This document shows positions 25,535 to 33,838 of a stretch of 64,000 nt of DNA, piece by piece. Within the stretch, counting starts at the first letter, position 1, and the number at the start of each line of letters is the position of its first letter. A model generated the notes under the pieces. It saw nothing but the letters and a program-made list of their open reading frames with translations. It did not search any database and was not told where the DNA came from. This stretch comes from Siminovitchia thermophila. Its GTDB lineage: Bacteria > Bacillota > Bacilli > Bacillales > Bacillaceae_C. The translations under genes and the position numbers were made by a program. The DNA is taken from positions 1-64,000 of the forward strand of contig NZ_JAFBFH010000026.1 in NCBI RefSeq assembly GCF_016909185.1. Reading direction: 5' to 3'.

Positions 25535-25864
25535 TTATTTTAAAATCCTGAACACAAGCGGTATGCGATAAATTTCTCCATTGTATGCTTTTACTGCCGC
25601 GATAATCGTAAATACAATATAAAGAATGGCGATAATAGGCACTAGAATAAATCCAATTAAAATGAACATCATTAAGGATGCCACGATTGAATAGACGGTA
25701 TAGGAAATAAAAAAGTTTAAATATTCCTTACCGTGAAAATCGATAAAAGCGGAATCCTCTTTCTTAATGAGCCAAATAATAAGCGGTCCAATCAGCGCGG
25801 AGAAAAAACTAGTAACATATATGGCTGTTGCCAAGGTTCTTTCGTTGCTTGAAGCTGTATCCAT
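25535..25864 (-). CDS. DUF4870 (Tic20-like) membrane protein
   Basis: The 109-residue protein starts MDTASSNERTLATAIYVTSFFSALIGPLIIWLIKKEDSAFIDFHGKE; the IIWLIKKE...DFHGKEYLNF segment is the DUF4870 hallmark. Four hydrophobic helices follow a short polar N-terminus, and the family ending GEIYRIPLVFRIL is present. ATG 25864 was chosen because AGGAGGT is 6 bases upstream; a reading from 25891 lacks one. The role of this family is unknown. Confidence 0.88.
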   Translation of the reverse strand: MDTASSNERTLATAIYVTSFFSALIGPLIIWLIKKEDSAFIDFHGKEYLNFFISYTVYSIVASLMMFILIGFILVPIIAILYIVFTIIAAVKAYNGEIYRIPLVFRILK

Positions 25865-25998
25865 GATGATACCTCCTGTTTTTTTATGCATGTATTATTT
25901 TTACGAATATCTCGTTTAAAAGTTTCAGCTTTATGATAATTTTTTTTGGACGAGCATAGAATAGATTAGCGATTCATAGGGCGGGGTGATGAAAGCGG

Positions 25999-26610
25999 AT
26001 GTCAAGCGGGTGGGTTGTCGAACTTTTGGAATTTTTGGGACAGTACGGGTTTGCGGGTATCGCCATCGGGCTTATGATTGAGGTGATTCCAAGTGAAATT
26101 GTTCTGGGGTATGGCGGTTATTTGATATCGGCTGGAAAAATATCATTTTTAATGGCTTTTATTGCCGGAATCATTGGGGGAACGATGGCGCAACTTTTTT
26201 TATATTGGCTTGGGATATACGGGGGCCGACCTTTTTTTGACCGTTATGGGAAATATTTATTGATCCAACCTAAACACTTGGATGCGGCGGAAAAGTGGTT
26301 TGACCGCCATGGAACGATCGTCATTTTCACTGCCCGTTTCATCCCGGTCATCAGGCATGCGATCTCCATACCTGCAGGTATCGCGAAAATGCCATTTTAT
26401 CAATTCACGATCTATACGATGGCCGCAATGATCCCTTGGACTATTTTATTTCTATTCATTGGCATGGAACTTGGCGCCCATTGGGAACAAATAGGAGCAA
26501 TTGCCGGGGCTTACTTGAAACCCATTATCGCGATCGCTTTATATGTTTTACTAGGATACTTCTTATTAAAATATCTCATTGCAAAATATGTGTCGATAAA
26601 GAGAAAATAA
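25999..26610 (+). CDS. DedA/VTT family membrane protein
   Basis: DedA proteins are membrane transporters or flippases, including undecaprenyl-phosphate recyclers in some bacteria. The 203 residues contain IEVIPSEIVLGYGGYL with the acidic re-entrant motif near residue 28, a glycine-rich GIIGGTMAQLFLYWLGIYGGRPFFDRYGKYL, and the family motif FTARFIPVIRHAISIPAGIAKMPFYQF near 110-135, then three C-terminal helices. The start at 25999 follows GGGGTGAT. No neighbour suggests a specific substrate, although uppP elsewhere in the window serves the same lipid carrier. Confidence 0.9.
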   Translation: MSSGWVVELLEFLGQYGFAGIAIGLMIEVIPSEIVLGYGGYLISAGKISFLMAFIAGIIGGTMAQLFLYWLGIYGGRPFFDRYGKYLLIQPKHLDAAEKWFDRHGTIVIFTARFIPVIRHAISIPAGIAKMPFYQFTIYTMAAMIPWTILFLFIGMELGAHWEQIGAIAGAYLKPIIAIALYVLLGYFLLKYLIAKYVSIKRK

Positions 26611-26699
26611 TTTACGAAAAACTTACAAACTTGGTATATCCAAATAGAACTTTTTTTTGTATGATATTTGTAGAATTTCAATTCACAAGAACATACAGC

Positions 26700-26850
26700 T
26701 CATAATTGAGGGAAGGCAAATGGTGCGCCACCAGCCCTGTTTCTTGGCTGGTCTTAGTGGGTTCGATTCCCACCCCGAAATTTTTTATGCATCTTTTAAA
26801 AAATTTCGAGGGCAGGATCGTACACCACACCTGCCCTGGGCAGGAGGGGT
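26700..26850 (+). ncRNA. Multi-hairpin leader upstream of the GNAT gene (candidate structured RNA)
   Basis: Five consecutive helices can be drawn: TGGTG/CACCA near 26720, CCAGCC/GGCTGG near 26731-26751, GTGGG/CCCAC with a TTCGATT loop near 26757-26773, a 12-bp perfect CGAAATTTTTTA/TAAAAAATTTCG near 26776-26810, and CCTGCC/GGCAGG near 26830-26845 touching the ribosome site. The third helix looks exactly like a tRNA T-arm, but no acceptor stem exists. No riboswitch class I know matches. The region happens to be open in frame with the gene, which weakens but does not remove the case. Confidence 0.45.
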
Positions 26851-26855
26851 TCAAA

Positions 26856-27419
26856 ATGCTCAAGAAACGTGAAGTAAACGGGCATGAATGCCGGATTCTA
26901 TTTGATTTGATGACGCATCCCGATGTCTTCCCTTACGTGCGTCAAAAAGCTTTTTCCTATGATGAATACGTCTTTTTGACAAAGCAGACAATCGAAGCGG
27001 AAGAACGCGGAGAGTTAATCTCCAGAACGATTCTGGATGAATGGGAAAATCCGATTGGAACGATTAATTTGTATGACATTGAAGGCAATACTGGTTTTTT
27101 GGGCACTTGGATTGGCAAGCCATTTCATGGCAAAGGCTATAACAGTCTGGCAAAAGACGCCTTTTTCAAAGAATTATTTTTCGACCGGAATATTGAAACG
27201 GTCTATATGAGAATTCGCAAGGAAAACATCCGTTCGAAAAAGGCTGCCGAAAAGCTTTCTTACGTCTTGCAGGCCAATGAAACGAAGCAAGACGTATTTC
27301 AAAAGCTGAACGCCACTGGATATATCTATGATCTTTACGCGGTTCCAAAAGATTTATATACGATGGCGTTAATGAGGCAATCATTGAAAGAGGAAGAATC
27401 GCAGCAGATGGAAGCTTAA
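26856..27419 (+). CDS. GNAT-family N-acetyltransferase
   Basis: The 187-residue protein starts MLKKREVNGHECRILFDLM and has the RimJ/RimL-like layout: FPYVRQKAFSYDEYVFLTKQ near residue 30, GTINLYDIEGNTGFLGTWIG as the central strands, then KPFHGKGYNSLAKDAFFKELF where HGKGYN is the acetyl-CoA pyrophosphate loop, and VYMRIRKENIRSKKAAEKL with the conserved asparagine. ATG 26856 follows GGAGGGG at about 8 bases. The frame is open back to 26706, but that part folds as RNA and is not protein-like. The substrate is unknown; ribosomal protein or small-molecule acetylation are both possible. Confidence 0.85.
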   Translation: MLKKREVNGHECRILFDLMTHPDVFPYVRQKAFSYDEYVFLTKQTIEAEERGELISRTILDEWENPIGTINLYDIEGNTGFLGTWIGKPFHGKGYNSLAKDAFFKELFFDRNIETVYMRIRKENIRSKKAAEKLSYVLQANETKQDVFQKLNATGYIYDLYAVPKDLYTMALMRQSLKEEESQQMEA

Positions 27420-27447
27420 AAAGACTGTTAAATTATCAAAATATACC

Positions 27448-27493
27448 CGGCTTCGGCTCTCTATTCAAGAGGACTGAAGCCGCTCTGTTTTAT
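27448..27493 (+). terminator. Terminator of the GNAT gene
   Basis: CGGCTTC (27448-27454) pairs with GAAGCCG (27476-27482), with inner CTCT/AGAG, then CTCTGTTTTATATTT. Confidence 0.75.
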
Positions 27494-27624
27494 ATTTGCT
27501 CCGCTATAAAAAGTACGTAAACCTGCTCAATCGCAAAAGTACTTTTCAAATTTCAAGAGATCGGATTCTAACGGCGGATTGACATTGAAAATATGATTGA
27601 TTGGCGTAAGACTGCTCATTCCAT

Positions 27625-27827
27625 TCAGGCTACTTTGCCACTTTTATCATGGCGCTGATTTCTTTTGGGTCATCGGACTTCCTCTCGGCTATGTACTGGC
27701 CAATTATACCGCACTGGGGCCGTTTGGCTTTTGGTTTGGCCTGATTTCCGGGCTGGCAGTCGGCGCATTCACTTTATCGTTTCGTCTGCGGCATATTCAA
27801 AAAAAGAACGAACCTGCTTCTTCCTAG
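27625..27827 (+). pseudogene. C-terminal remnant of a MATE efflux transporter
   Basis: One frame reads GYFATFIMALISF and the next at once continues WVIGLPLGYVLANYTALGPFGFW and FGLISGLAVGAFTLSFRLRHIQKK. Restoring one T near 27663 gives a normal MATE C-terminal quarter. Nothing before it is recognisable, so this is a truncated and frameshifted leftover. Its terminator is intact, the stop codon being in the hairpin loop. Confidence 0.8.
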
Positions 27828-27850
27828 CGGTTCGTTCTTTGTGTTTCATT
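27803..27850. terminator. Bidirectional terminator (MATE remnant / CAP protein)
   Basis: AAAGAACGAACC (27803-27814) pairs perfectly with GGTTCGTTCTTT (27829-27840), with T-rich sequence on the right and A-rich on the left. Confidence 0.85.
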
Positions 27851-27859
27851 TTTATTTGC

Positions 27860-28591
27860 TTATTTTCCGATAAACTGTTGTGTCCAGTAATTTCCATTTT
27901 CAACGTAGCCGACACCGATATGTGTATAGCTGCTGCTTAAGATGTTTTCACGGTGACCTTGGCTCTTCATCCAGGCTTGTACTACTTCCTCTGGTGTACG
28001 CTGTCCCATGGCGATGTTTTCACCTGCTGAACGGTAGCTGATTCCGAATTTTTTCATCATGTCAAATGGTGAACCATGTGTTGGGCTGTTATGGTCAAAA
28101 TAGTTGTTGGCTGCCATGTCTTTTGATTTTTCACGAGCCACTTTGCTGAGCTCCAAATCAACTTTTAGCGGGGCCAAACCATTTTTTGATCTTTCTGCAT
28201 TCGTTAAGTCTACCACTTTTTGTTCAAAGGCGCTCAATTGAGAACCATTTTGCTCTGTTGGTTGTTGCTCCTCTTGTTTACCAGGTTGTTTTTCTGGTGC
28301 AGGTGCTGGTGCTGGTTTAGCCGGTGCAGGCGCAGGTGTTTGTGCTTGCTCCTTTTTGGCTGGTTGTTTTTGTTTTGGAGCTTGTTTCCAAGTTTTTTTC
28401 TTTGGTGTGAATTTATGATAAGGCTGCTTGCACCAATCATTCATTTTTGAAAAATCACCAGTTTGGTAGAAATAATACACCTTTCCATTTTGTTGTCCTG
28501 AATTAGGTTGTGCGGCATCTGCTGTTCCTCCTGCTAGAGGGGATGCCATCAACGCAACTGCTGCTGCAGCTGATACGACAAGCTTTTTCAT
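27860..28591 (-). CDS. Secreted CAP-domain (YkwD/SCP-like) protein
   Basis: The 243-residue protein has a Sec signal peptide (MKKLVVSAAAAVALMASPLAGGTADAA, cleavage near residue 27), a lysine/glutamine-rich segment, a proline-alanine linker (APAPAPAKPAPAPAPEKQ, residues 85-105), and a C-terminal CAP domain of about 120 residues: VVDLTNAERSKNGLAPLKVD, NNYFDHNSPTHGSPFDMMKKFG, AGENIAMGQRTPEEVVQAWM, SQGHRENILSSSYTHIGVGY. Bacterial CAP proteins are wall-associated and several are made in sporulation or germination; the molecular role is unsettled. AGGGAGG precedes the ATG. The linker is the sort that passes through peptidoglycan. Confidence 0.92.
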   Translation of the reverse strand: MKKLVVSAAAAVALMASPLAGGTADAAQPNSGQQNGKVYYFYQTGDFSKMNDWCKQPYHKFTPKKKTWKQAPKQKQPAKKEQAQTPAPAPAKPAPAPAPEKQPGKQEEQQPTEQNGSQLSAFEQKVVDLTNAERSKNGLAPLKVDLELSKVAREKSKDMAANNYFDHNSPTHGSPFDMMKKFGISYRSAGENIAMGQRTPEEVVQAWMKSQGHRENILSSSYTHIGVGYVENGNYWTQQFIGK

Positions 28592-28949
28592 TTCTGTTTT
28601 CCTCCCTGTTTTCTTTTTCCGCTATTATAGTAACATGCGATTTTTGTAATATTTCAGGGAGGAATTGCCATGGGCATTGTCTGCTTTCGGCAGAAATTCC
28701 CCAACATGCAATCAGACAACTTTTTTCTATTTCTTATTTTAAATGAAGTTTTCCATTTGCCGTATACTATAACCAAAAACTACTAAAATATGACGGTTGA
28801 CAAACTCAGAAAAGAGCGCATTGTGTTACGTTTGTTACAAATTTATGTCAAATGTGACCGCTGTTTTATTGATCCTGGCGTTTGCGTCAACGCCATTCAT
28901 AGTATAAAACTTCCTTTCTTCGGTTATTCTATAAGTAAAGGAGGTTCCT

Positions 28950-29192
28950 ATGAGTACAAAATATCGCTGTCCAAGTTGCAAAACGAATCGTTCCAGGTTC
29001 AACATTATTGAACAAGTTGTCCATGCGGTAAAGCTCGATCCGCAAACCGGAGATATCATCGAAAAATATGATCATGAGGCTGACGCAGGCCCACTGCATA
29101 CTATTTACAATGGTCCTGAAAGAAGAGTCCAATGTGGGACTTGCGGATTAATCGAAGAGGAAAGAACATTTGCAAAATATGGCGAACAATGA
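28950..29192 (+). CDS. Small zinc-ribbon protein, unknown function
   Basis: The 80-residue product begins [20 protein letters not shown] and later has [17 protein letters not shown], so a CPSC/CGTC pair of knuckles can hold one zinc ion. The middle part is acidic ([20 protein letters not shown]). AAAGGAGG sits 6 bases before the ATG. The ribbon type is common in nucleic-acid-binding or DNA alkylation-response proteins, but I do not recognise this one. It has its own terminator and stands alone. Confidence 0.75.
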   Translation: MSTKYRCPSCKTNRSRFNIIEQVVHAVKLDPQTGDIIEKYDHEADAGPLHTIYNGPERRVQCGTCGLIEEERTFAKYGEQ

Positions 29193-29222
29193 CCCGTTTC
29201 GTTATAGCGGGTCATTATTCAT
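29188..29222 (+). terminator. Terminator of the zinc-ribbon gene
   Basis: AATGACCCG (29188-29196) pairs with CGGGTCATT (29208-29216), followed by ATTCATT. Confidence 0.75.
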
Positions 29223-29863
29223 TATCAACCACTTTTCTGGTTAAAAGTCCTCACATTTTAAGAAAAGCCAAACAATTATCAGAATGATCGGATAAATTAA
29301 CTTTTCACGCACCAAAATAATCTGTTGATAAACGAAAGGTTTATCATCAGGCGGAAGAAAATAGATAAGATACGGCGGAATTATGTGAGAAAATGTTTAG
29401 CAAATGAGTTTGGTGCTAAAATTGGCGATTCAAAAAGATATGCATTAAAATAAGTTCTCAGAACATATGGTAAACGATATGATATAGGAAGATTTATCCT
29501 GTTTAACTTCATACAATTAAACAACAATATATCAATAAAATCATATTAAGTTATGAAATTCTAACATGGAAATTGAAGAAGGTATCCGCAGATTAAAACA
29601 GGCACTTCCATAAGAACGTAGAAACATGGCACAACGTTTTTAATAAAATGAAAAGAATTTGTAAGGATAACTACTTATAGCAGGAGCATTTGGTTATCCC
29701 ATTTTTATAAATCTCCCATTTAAACTTGTTTCGGCATACAGCATTTTATATGGAGGATATTCTACCAATAAACATGAAACTGCGAAGCAAGACGAGCAAT
29801 CTCTCACTCACGCAGCTTTAGTTTAGAATCTCTACAGTTTTATTAACCGAATTAACTTTTTAT
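29223..29863. other. AT-rich intergenic stretch with coding-like fragments
   Basis: No intact gene is supported. Short plus-strand fragments look coding-like, such as VRKCLANEFGAKIGDSKRYALK near 29385-29450 and AGAFGYPIFINLPFKLVSAYS near 29680-29745, but they are flanked by stops and match no family I know. The composition is clearly more AT-rich than the surroundings. Confidence 0.4.
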
Positions 29864-30490
29864 TTACATGTTTCCTTTTTCCGATGTTTTTTTACAACTG
29901 ACATCATCTAATGAACGCTCTGGTAATACATGATCATCATGCGTCGTCAACCCAATCTTTTTTTTAACCTGTTCCGGACAAGGAATAGTACATGCTGCAT
30001 CATGAGGAATAAATTGTTTATGGAGGATTTCTGTAAGAATGTGACTGTTTGCAACTGTGACATCTGGTAGGTCAGAACGTTCTGCAAAGTAGACGTGAAC
30101 ATTGTCGCAAGCAGGGTCAATATGTGGACCTGGATGTGCGAAATATATTTCAAACCATACTGTATAACCGCGCGATGTATTAAAATCTGTGGCATCGATC
30201 ACATTAAATAAAGCGTGTGAACATGCGGGGACCCTTATTGTTTGACAATAATAAGGTTGGAATGTTTCATCTACGTCATCATTAATGGTCACTTTCAAAT
30301 GTACAAAAACATCCAAATCGTTTAAATTATTCACCCTGGCAATCATACTTTTTGTATTTATATTACTGTTAAGTGGTCCTGATGTTAAGTGGGAATTACA
30401 TTTTAATAACGAATGACAGAAATCTGTAAACACTTGGCCTAAATACCAAAAAGCATCTTGAAAATTCCAACATTTTTCATTATAACTCAT
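29864..30490 (-). CDS. Cysteine-rich protein, 208 residues, unknown (possible spore-surface protein)
   Basis: The product starts MSYNEKCWNFQDAFWYLGQVFTDF after AGGAGGAAG. It has at least nine cysteines spread over its length, including CSHALF, DPACDNVHV and CTIPCPEQV, a beta-rich centre (FVHLKVTINDDVDETFQPYY), and a charged, unstructured tail (PERSLDDVSCKKTSEKGNM). There is no signal peptide or membrane segment. Cytosolic cysteine-rich beta proteins without a signal are typical of Bacillus spore coat or exosporium, which is only an inference. Codon use is AT-rich and unlike the neighbours, and both flanks are long non-coding stretches, so recent acquisition is plausible. Confidence 0.7.
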   Translation of the reverse strand: MSYNEKCWNFQDAFWYLGQVFTDFCHSLLKCNSHLTSGPLNSNINTKSMIARVNNLNDLDVFVHLKVTINDDVDETFQPYYCQTIRVPACSHALFNVIDATDFNTSRGYTVWFEIYFAHPGPHIDPACDNVHVYFAERSDLPDVTVANSHILTEILHKQFIPHDAACTIPCPEQVKKKIGLTTHDDHVLPERSLDDVSCKKTSEKGNM

Positions 30491-31222
30491 CTTTACTTCC
30501 TCCTATTATTTATTTACAAGCTTCATTATCTTTATATGTTTTTAAAAAATCATTGCTTTAACATCTATCACTAATTAATAGATTTTGGATGCTTAACCAC
30601 TAGTGTGAACTGGTAGTATGTCTATAGCGATGGAAAATCTCAACCTATAATCCGTAAAAAACCGGCGAATATCTATCAATGTAGACGCCGGGTCCTCGTG
30701 AGGGTATCCATGATTGACTAAGAAGAGTAAAAAGTTATAAATGTAAGCATGCCGCTTTCTCTTTTCAGGTACTTGATGAGCATTAAACCTATTAATGTTT
30801 AGTACAGAGTGTTGCAATGGTTTATACATAGATTTGACATGGAACTACTTGCGCGTATAGCACTAGAGTCAAAAAGCCAGCATTTTCAACAACTGGTTCT
30901 GCCGACTGGGAGGATACTATACACTCTACTCCATATCAAATCTTGGTTTAAACTAAACGACTATGTATTTTTTTCTTGCAACTTTCGTTAACTTCATTGC
31001 AAAGCACTGTATTTTTATTTTACATTACACAATGAACTTTTTTGTTGGTAGCGAACCTGAAAACTGTTTCGCGACAATATGATCAAAGATTACGCCAAAT
31101 GGAAAATAAAAACGCAACCTTAGAGAAAGTCTCATAAGGTTGCAGTGACTGGCATGTATGAATAAGTTTTAACAACAAAGTGTCTATTTGAGTGGTAACT
31201 CACTTTAGGTGACTTTTTGAAC
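30491..31222. other. Intergenic stretch before the S41 protease terminus
   Basis: No supported gene. A 78-codon minus frame (30593-30829) has no ribosome site. A plus-strand fragment near 31040-31130 reads VANLKTVSRQYDQRLRQMEN like a coiled-coil tail but has no start. The region ends at a terminator and the 128-bp element C2. Confidence 0.4.
31100..31143 (-). terminator. Displaced terminator downstream of the S41 protease
   Basis: GCAACCTTA (31114-31122) pairs with TAAGGTTGC (31135-31143), and the minus strand continues GTTTTTATTTT. Its position beyond element C2 suggests it was the original terminator of the protease gene before insertion of the element. Confidence 0.65.
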
Positions 31223-31350
31223 GGGGCCGTCCAAAAAATAACATCGCAGCTTGAAAACTAAAAAACAAACCCAAGATTGCCGTAAAATCAACATTCTTGG
31301 GTTTTACATTTTAGTGCATTAGCTCTAAATTGGACTTTTTAGAAAGCCCC
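31223..31350. mobile_element. 128-bp MITE-like element, copy C2
   Basis: Ends GGGGCCGTCCAAAAAATAA and TTTTTAGAAAGCCCC, with the internal hairpin AACCCAAGA...TCTTGGGTT. It is 128 bp, like the copies at 6328 and 53287. It stops three bases before the stop codon of the minus-strand protease gene, so it forms that gene's immediate 3' end. Confidence 0.85.
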
Positions 31351-31353
31351 CTG

Positions 31354-32823
31354 TTATTTTGTTTGCAATATATCCACAGCTTTTTTCAACTGGGGATCGT
31401 TTTTCTGAAGATGTTCCTGGATTTTCGTCATTAGAGTAACGGTTGTTTCTCCGCTTAATACACCTGTTACTTCTATGTTATTTGCTTTTTGAAATTCCAT
31501 TACAGCCCTTTTTGTATCTGGATCAAAATATGAATCAACCTTGCCGGGATTGTATCCTAATTCTTTCAAGATTTGTTCAGCAGTGTTTACATCAGATGCG
31601 GCCGTATCCTCTTTTAATTCCTTTTCAGGATTAATATAAGGAAGGTCTGCATATTCCGGCAGTGAGACGGGATAGTCGGGCTCAATCCCTTTTTCATTAA
31701 TCCAATTTCCTTTCGGTGTCAGCCATTTTGCCATCGTATATTTGAGATTGGATCCATCCTTAAATTCTTCCGCCTGTTGTACTGTCCCTTTTCCAAAGGA
31801 TGTTTTTCCAACCAGCGTGATATTGGCAGATTCGCTGGCGGCTGCAGCCAATATTTCAGCGGCGCTGGCACTACCTTCATCAATTAATATGACGGTTGGA
31901 ACGGTAATCTTTTTGCCATCTTCCGCGACGTATTTTTCAACCTGCCCGTTTTTGTATGCCACTTGGAACAGCGTTTTGCCTTCAGGCACAAACATGTTCG
32001 AAATATCGATGGCTTGTTCAAGCAGTCCGCCTGGATTTTTTCTTAAATCAAGAATTAAACGTTTCATCCCTTTTTCTTCCATCTCTTTTAACGCTGTTTC
32101 TAAATCCTTATCCGTATGGGTGGAAAAGCTTGTAATTTGAATTTTGGCAATCCCGCCTTCCAACATTTCCGGGTAAACCGTATTCATCGGAATTTCATCG
32201 CGAGTAATCGTTATTTTGATCGGATCCTCGCTTGCTTGCCGAATGATGGATAAGGTTACTTTCGTCCCTTTTTTTCCGCGAATTAAAAGAACAGCTTCAT
32301 TGGCGCTTATGCCTTGTACGCTTTTGCCATCGACTTCAACGATTTTATCGTTTGGTTTTAGGCCGGCTTTTTCAGCGGGAGACCCTTTAACGGGAGAAAC
32401 GATGACAATGTCCCCGTCTATTTCTTGAATTTCCGCCCCGATGCCTTCAAAAGATGATGTAATGCTTTCCTCGAATTTCTCGCTTTCTTCCTTGGTCATA
32501 TAATCAGAATAAGGATCATCCAGTGACTTCACCATTCCATCAATCGCCCCATCAACCAATGCTTCTTCGTCTACGTCTGCAAAGTATTGCTTTTTCATGA
32601 CGTCATAGGCTTCATATAATTTATGGAACTCTTTCCGTTCCTGCATGACCACACTTGCTGCTTTGTTATTAGCAAAAGAGAGGGCCAGAATGGTAATGCC
32701 GGCCGTTGCCAACACGGTCAGGAAAATCAATATGATGAATCTGAATTTTTTTATTTGGATAAAGCTGCTGTTTTGCGGGCTTTTGTTCACCTGGTTTTGG
32801 TCTTCTTCCAATGATCTCACCAC
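31354..32823 (-). CDS. S41 carboxyl-terminal processing protease (CtpA/CtpB type)
   Basis: These membrane-anchored proteases act outside the membrane; CtpB in bacilli helps trigger a sporulation sigma-factor checkpoint. The 489-residue protein has a membrane anchor (residues 27-50), a PDZ domain (GIGAEIQEIDGDIVIVSPVKGSPAEKAGLKPNDKIVEVDG), the catalytic region DEGSASAAEILAAAA with serine near 318, GKTSFGKGTVQ with the lysine partner near 345, and a C-terminal peptidoglycan-binding domain (EQILKELGYNPGKVDSYFD). CtpA and CtpB cannot be told apart here. The first possible start is GTG 32823; a TTG at 32811 is closer to GGTGAG. Confidence 0.92.
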   Translation of the reverse strand: MVRSLEEDQNQVNKSPQNSSFIQIKKFRFIILIFLTVLATAGITILALSFANNKAASVVMQERKEFHKLYEAYDVMKKQYFADVDEEALVDGAIDGMVKSLDDPYSDYMTKEESEKFEESITSSFEGIGAEIQEIDGDIVIVSPVKGSPAEKAGLKPNDKIVEVDGKSVQGISANEAVLLIRGKKGTKVTLSIIRQASEDPIKITITRDEIPMNTVYPEMLEGGIAKIQITSFSTHTDKDLETALKEMEEKGMKRLILDLRKNPGGLLEQAIDISNMFVPEGKTLFQVAYKNGQVEKYVAEDGKKITVPTVILIDEGSASAAEILAAAASESANITLVGKTSFGKGTVQQAEEFKDGSNLKYTMAKWLTPKGNWINEKGIEPDYPVSLPEYADLPYINPEKELKEDTAASDVNTAEQILKELGYNPGKVDSYFDPDTKRAVMEFQKANNIEVTGVLSGETTVTLMTKIQEHLQKNDPQLKKAVDILQTK

Positions 32824-32933
32824 TTTCTATCCTGGGCTTATTAAAAAGCCATTTACATATATGTCTCTTTATTTTATCAATTTTCATCCGGCGCCGTAAA
32901 GACATAGACGCGACTGCCGGCTGTTTTCAAACT

Positions 32934-32958
32934 AAAAAAACGCCTTTGAAAAAGGCAA
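32934..32958 (-). terminator. Terminator of the VanY-like gene
   Basis: GCCTTT (32942-32947) and AAAGGC (32951-32956) form a tight hairpin followed on the minus strand by GTTTTTTT. Confidence 0.75.
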
Positions 32959-32971
32959 ACAGAAAAAGACG

Positions 32972-33838
32972 TTATATCTTCGCGACATTCTCAAAATACT
33001 CTTCCAATGTCCAATTGCGTTCAAAAATCACCTTGGCTGCTTTTTTGCCTACATATCTGAAGTGCCACGGTTCGTAGCTGTATCCGGTTATATTTTCTTT
33101 TCCTTTCGGATAACGCAGGATGAAACCATATAAATGGGCCTTGTTTCTAAGCCATTCTCCTTCTTTCATTTCGCCAAATTTCTCCGACAGGGCAAATTGG
33201 GCTGATTCACTCGTGATGTCCATGGTAAGTCCTGTCTGATGTTCACTGCTACCTGGAATAGCCACAACCTGGGCGGCCTTTTCTTCTCCCACTTGCTCGA
33301 TCTCATTTTGAAAAATGGCTTGTTGGCGTCCATATGAGCGATATCCGGAAGAGGCATATAATTGAATGCCCTCCTTAGCTGCAGCCTGAAACATTTGTTC
33401 TAATGCTTCCGCAGCTTCTTTTCGCAAATAGCTTTTTTCGATATCTTGCTCCCCGAATGAAAAAGCCACTTTGGGCCGAACTAAATCGCCCGGTGCATAC
33501 CCTGCCGGCAAACTGAATTCCTTATTGACGAGTACGAGTATATTATCGGGATTGGCAATTTCTTTTTTGCCATTGGCTTCTACAATTTCGTTGAAATAGG
33601 CTGCTTCCAATGTTAAGTCCGGGTCAACCGGGTCCTTTTCAGGCTTCTCCTCACGGTTTTGATCAGCTTGATTGGCGGGTTGTTCTTTTTGAGCGTCAAC
33701 AGGTTCGCTCCCAGGCTTTTGGTCCTTAGGCGGTTCGGTTTGCGTTGTTGTCTTGTCCTTGTTTTCTGCCAAATCATCCGCCAAAGCACATCCACCAAGT
33801 AAAACGGTCATAGCCAGAATGCTCACATGTTTTTTCAT
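32972..33838 (-). CDS. D-Ala-D-Ala carboxypeptidase lipoprotein (VanY/LdcB family)
   Basis: This zinc peptidase trims peptidoglycan stem peptides outside the membrane. The 288-residue product starts MKKHVSILAMTVLLGGCALADD, a lipoprotein signal with lipobox LGGC. A charged linker of about 65 residues (KDKTTTQTEPPKDQKPG...) follows. The peptidase domain has YASSGYRSYGRQQAIF, PGSSEHQTGLTMDITS with zinc ligands His and Asp near residue 210, and GYSYEPWHFRYVG with the catalytic Glu and third ligand. ATG 33838 follows GTGAGG; a reading from 33904 would bury the signal peptide. Confidence 0.92.
   Translation of the reverse strand: MKKHVSILAMTVLLGGCALADDLAENKDKTTTQTEPPKDQKPGSEPVDAQKEQPANQADQNREEKPEKDPVDPDLTLEAAYFNEIVEANGKKEIANPDNILVLVNKEFSLPAGYAPGDLVRPKVAFSFGEQDIEKSYLRKEAAEALEQMFQAAAKEGIQLYASSGYRSYGRQQAIFQNEIEQVGEEKAAQVVAIPGSSEHQTGLTMDITSESAQFALSEKFGEMKEGEWLRNKAHLYGFILRYPKGKENITGYSYEPWHFRYVGKKAAKVIFERNWTLEEYFENVAKI

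Noticed and set aside
26757-26790. tRNA gene suggested by GTGGGTTCGATTCCCAC followed by CCCGAAA
   Set aside because: No matching 5' acceptor strand, the anticodon-like arm has a 9-base loop, and the variable region is atypical. Kept only as part of a structured leader.
30593-30829. 78-codon minus frame with a basic region
   Set aside because: No ribosome site and no recognisable domain; an integrase fragment was considered but no catalytic motif is present.
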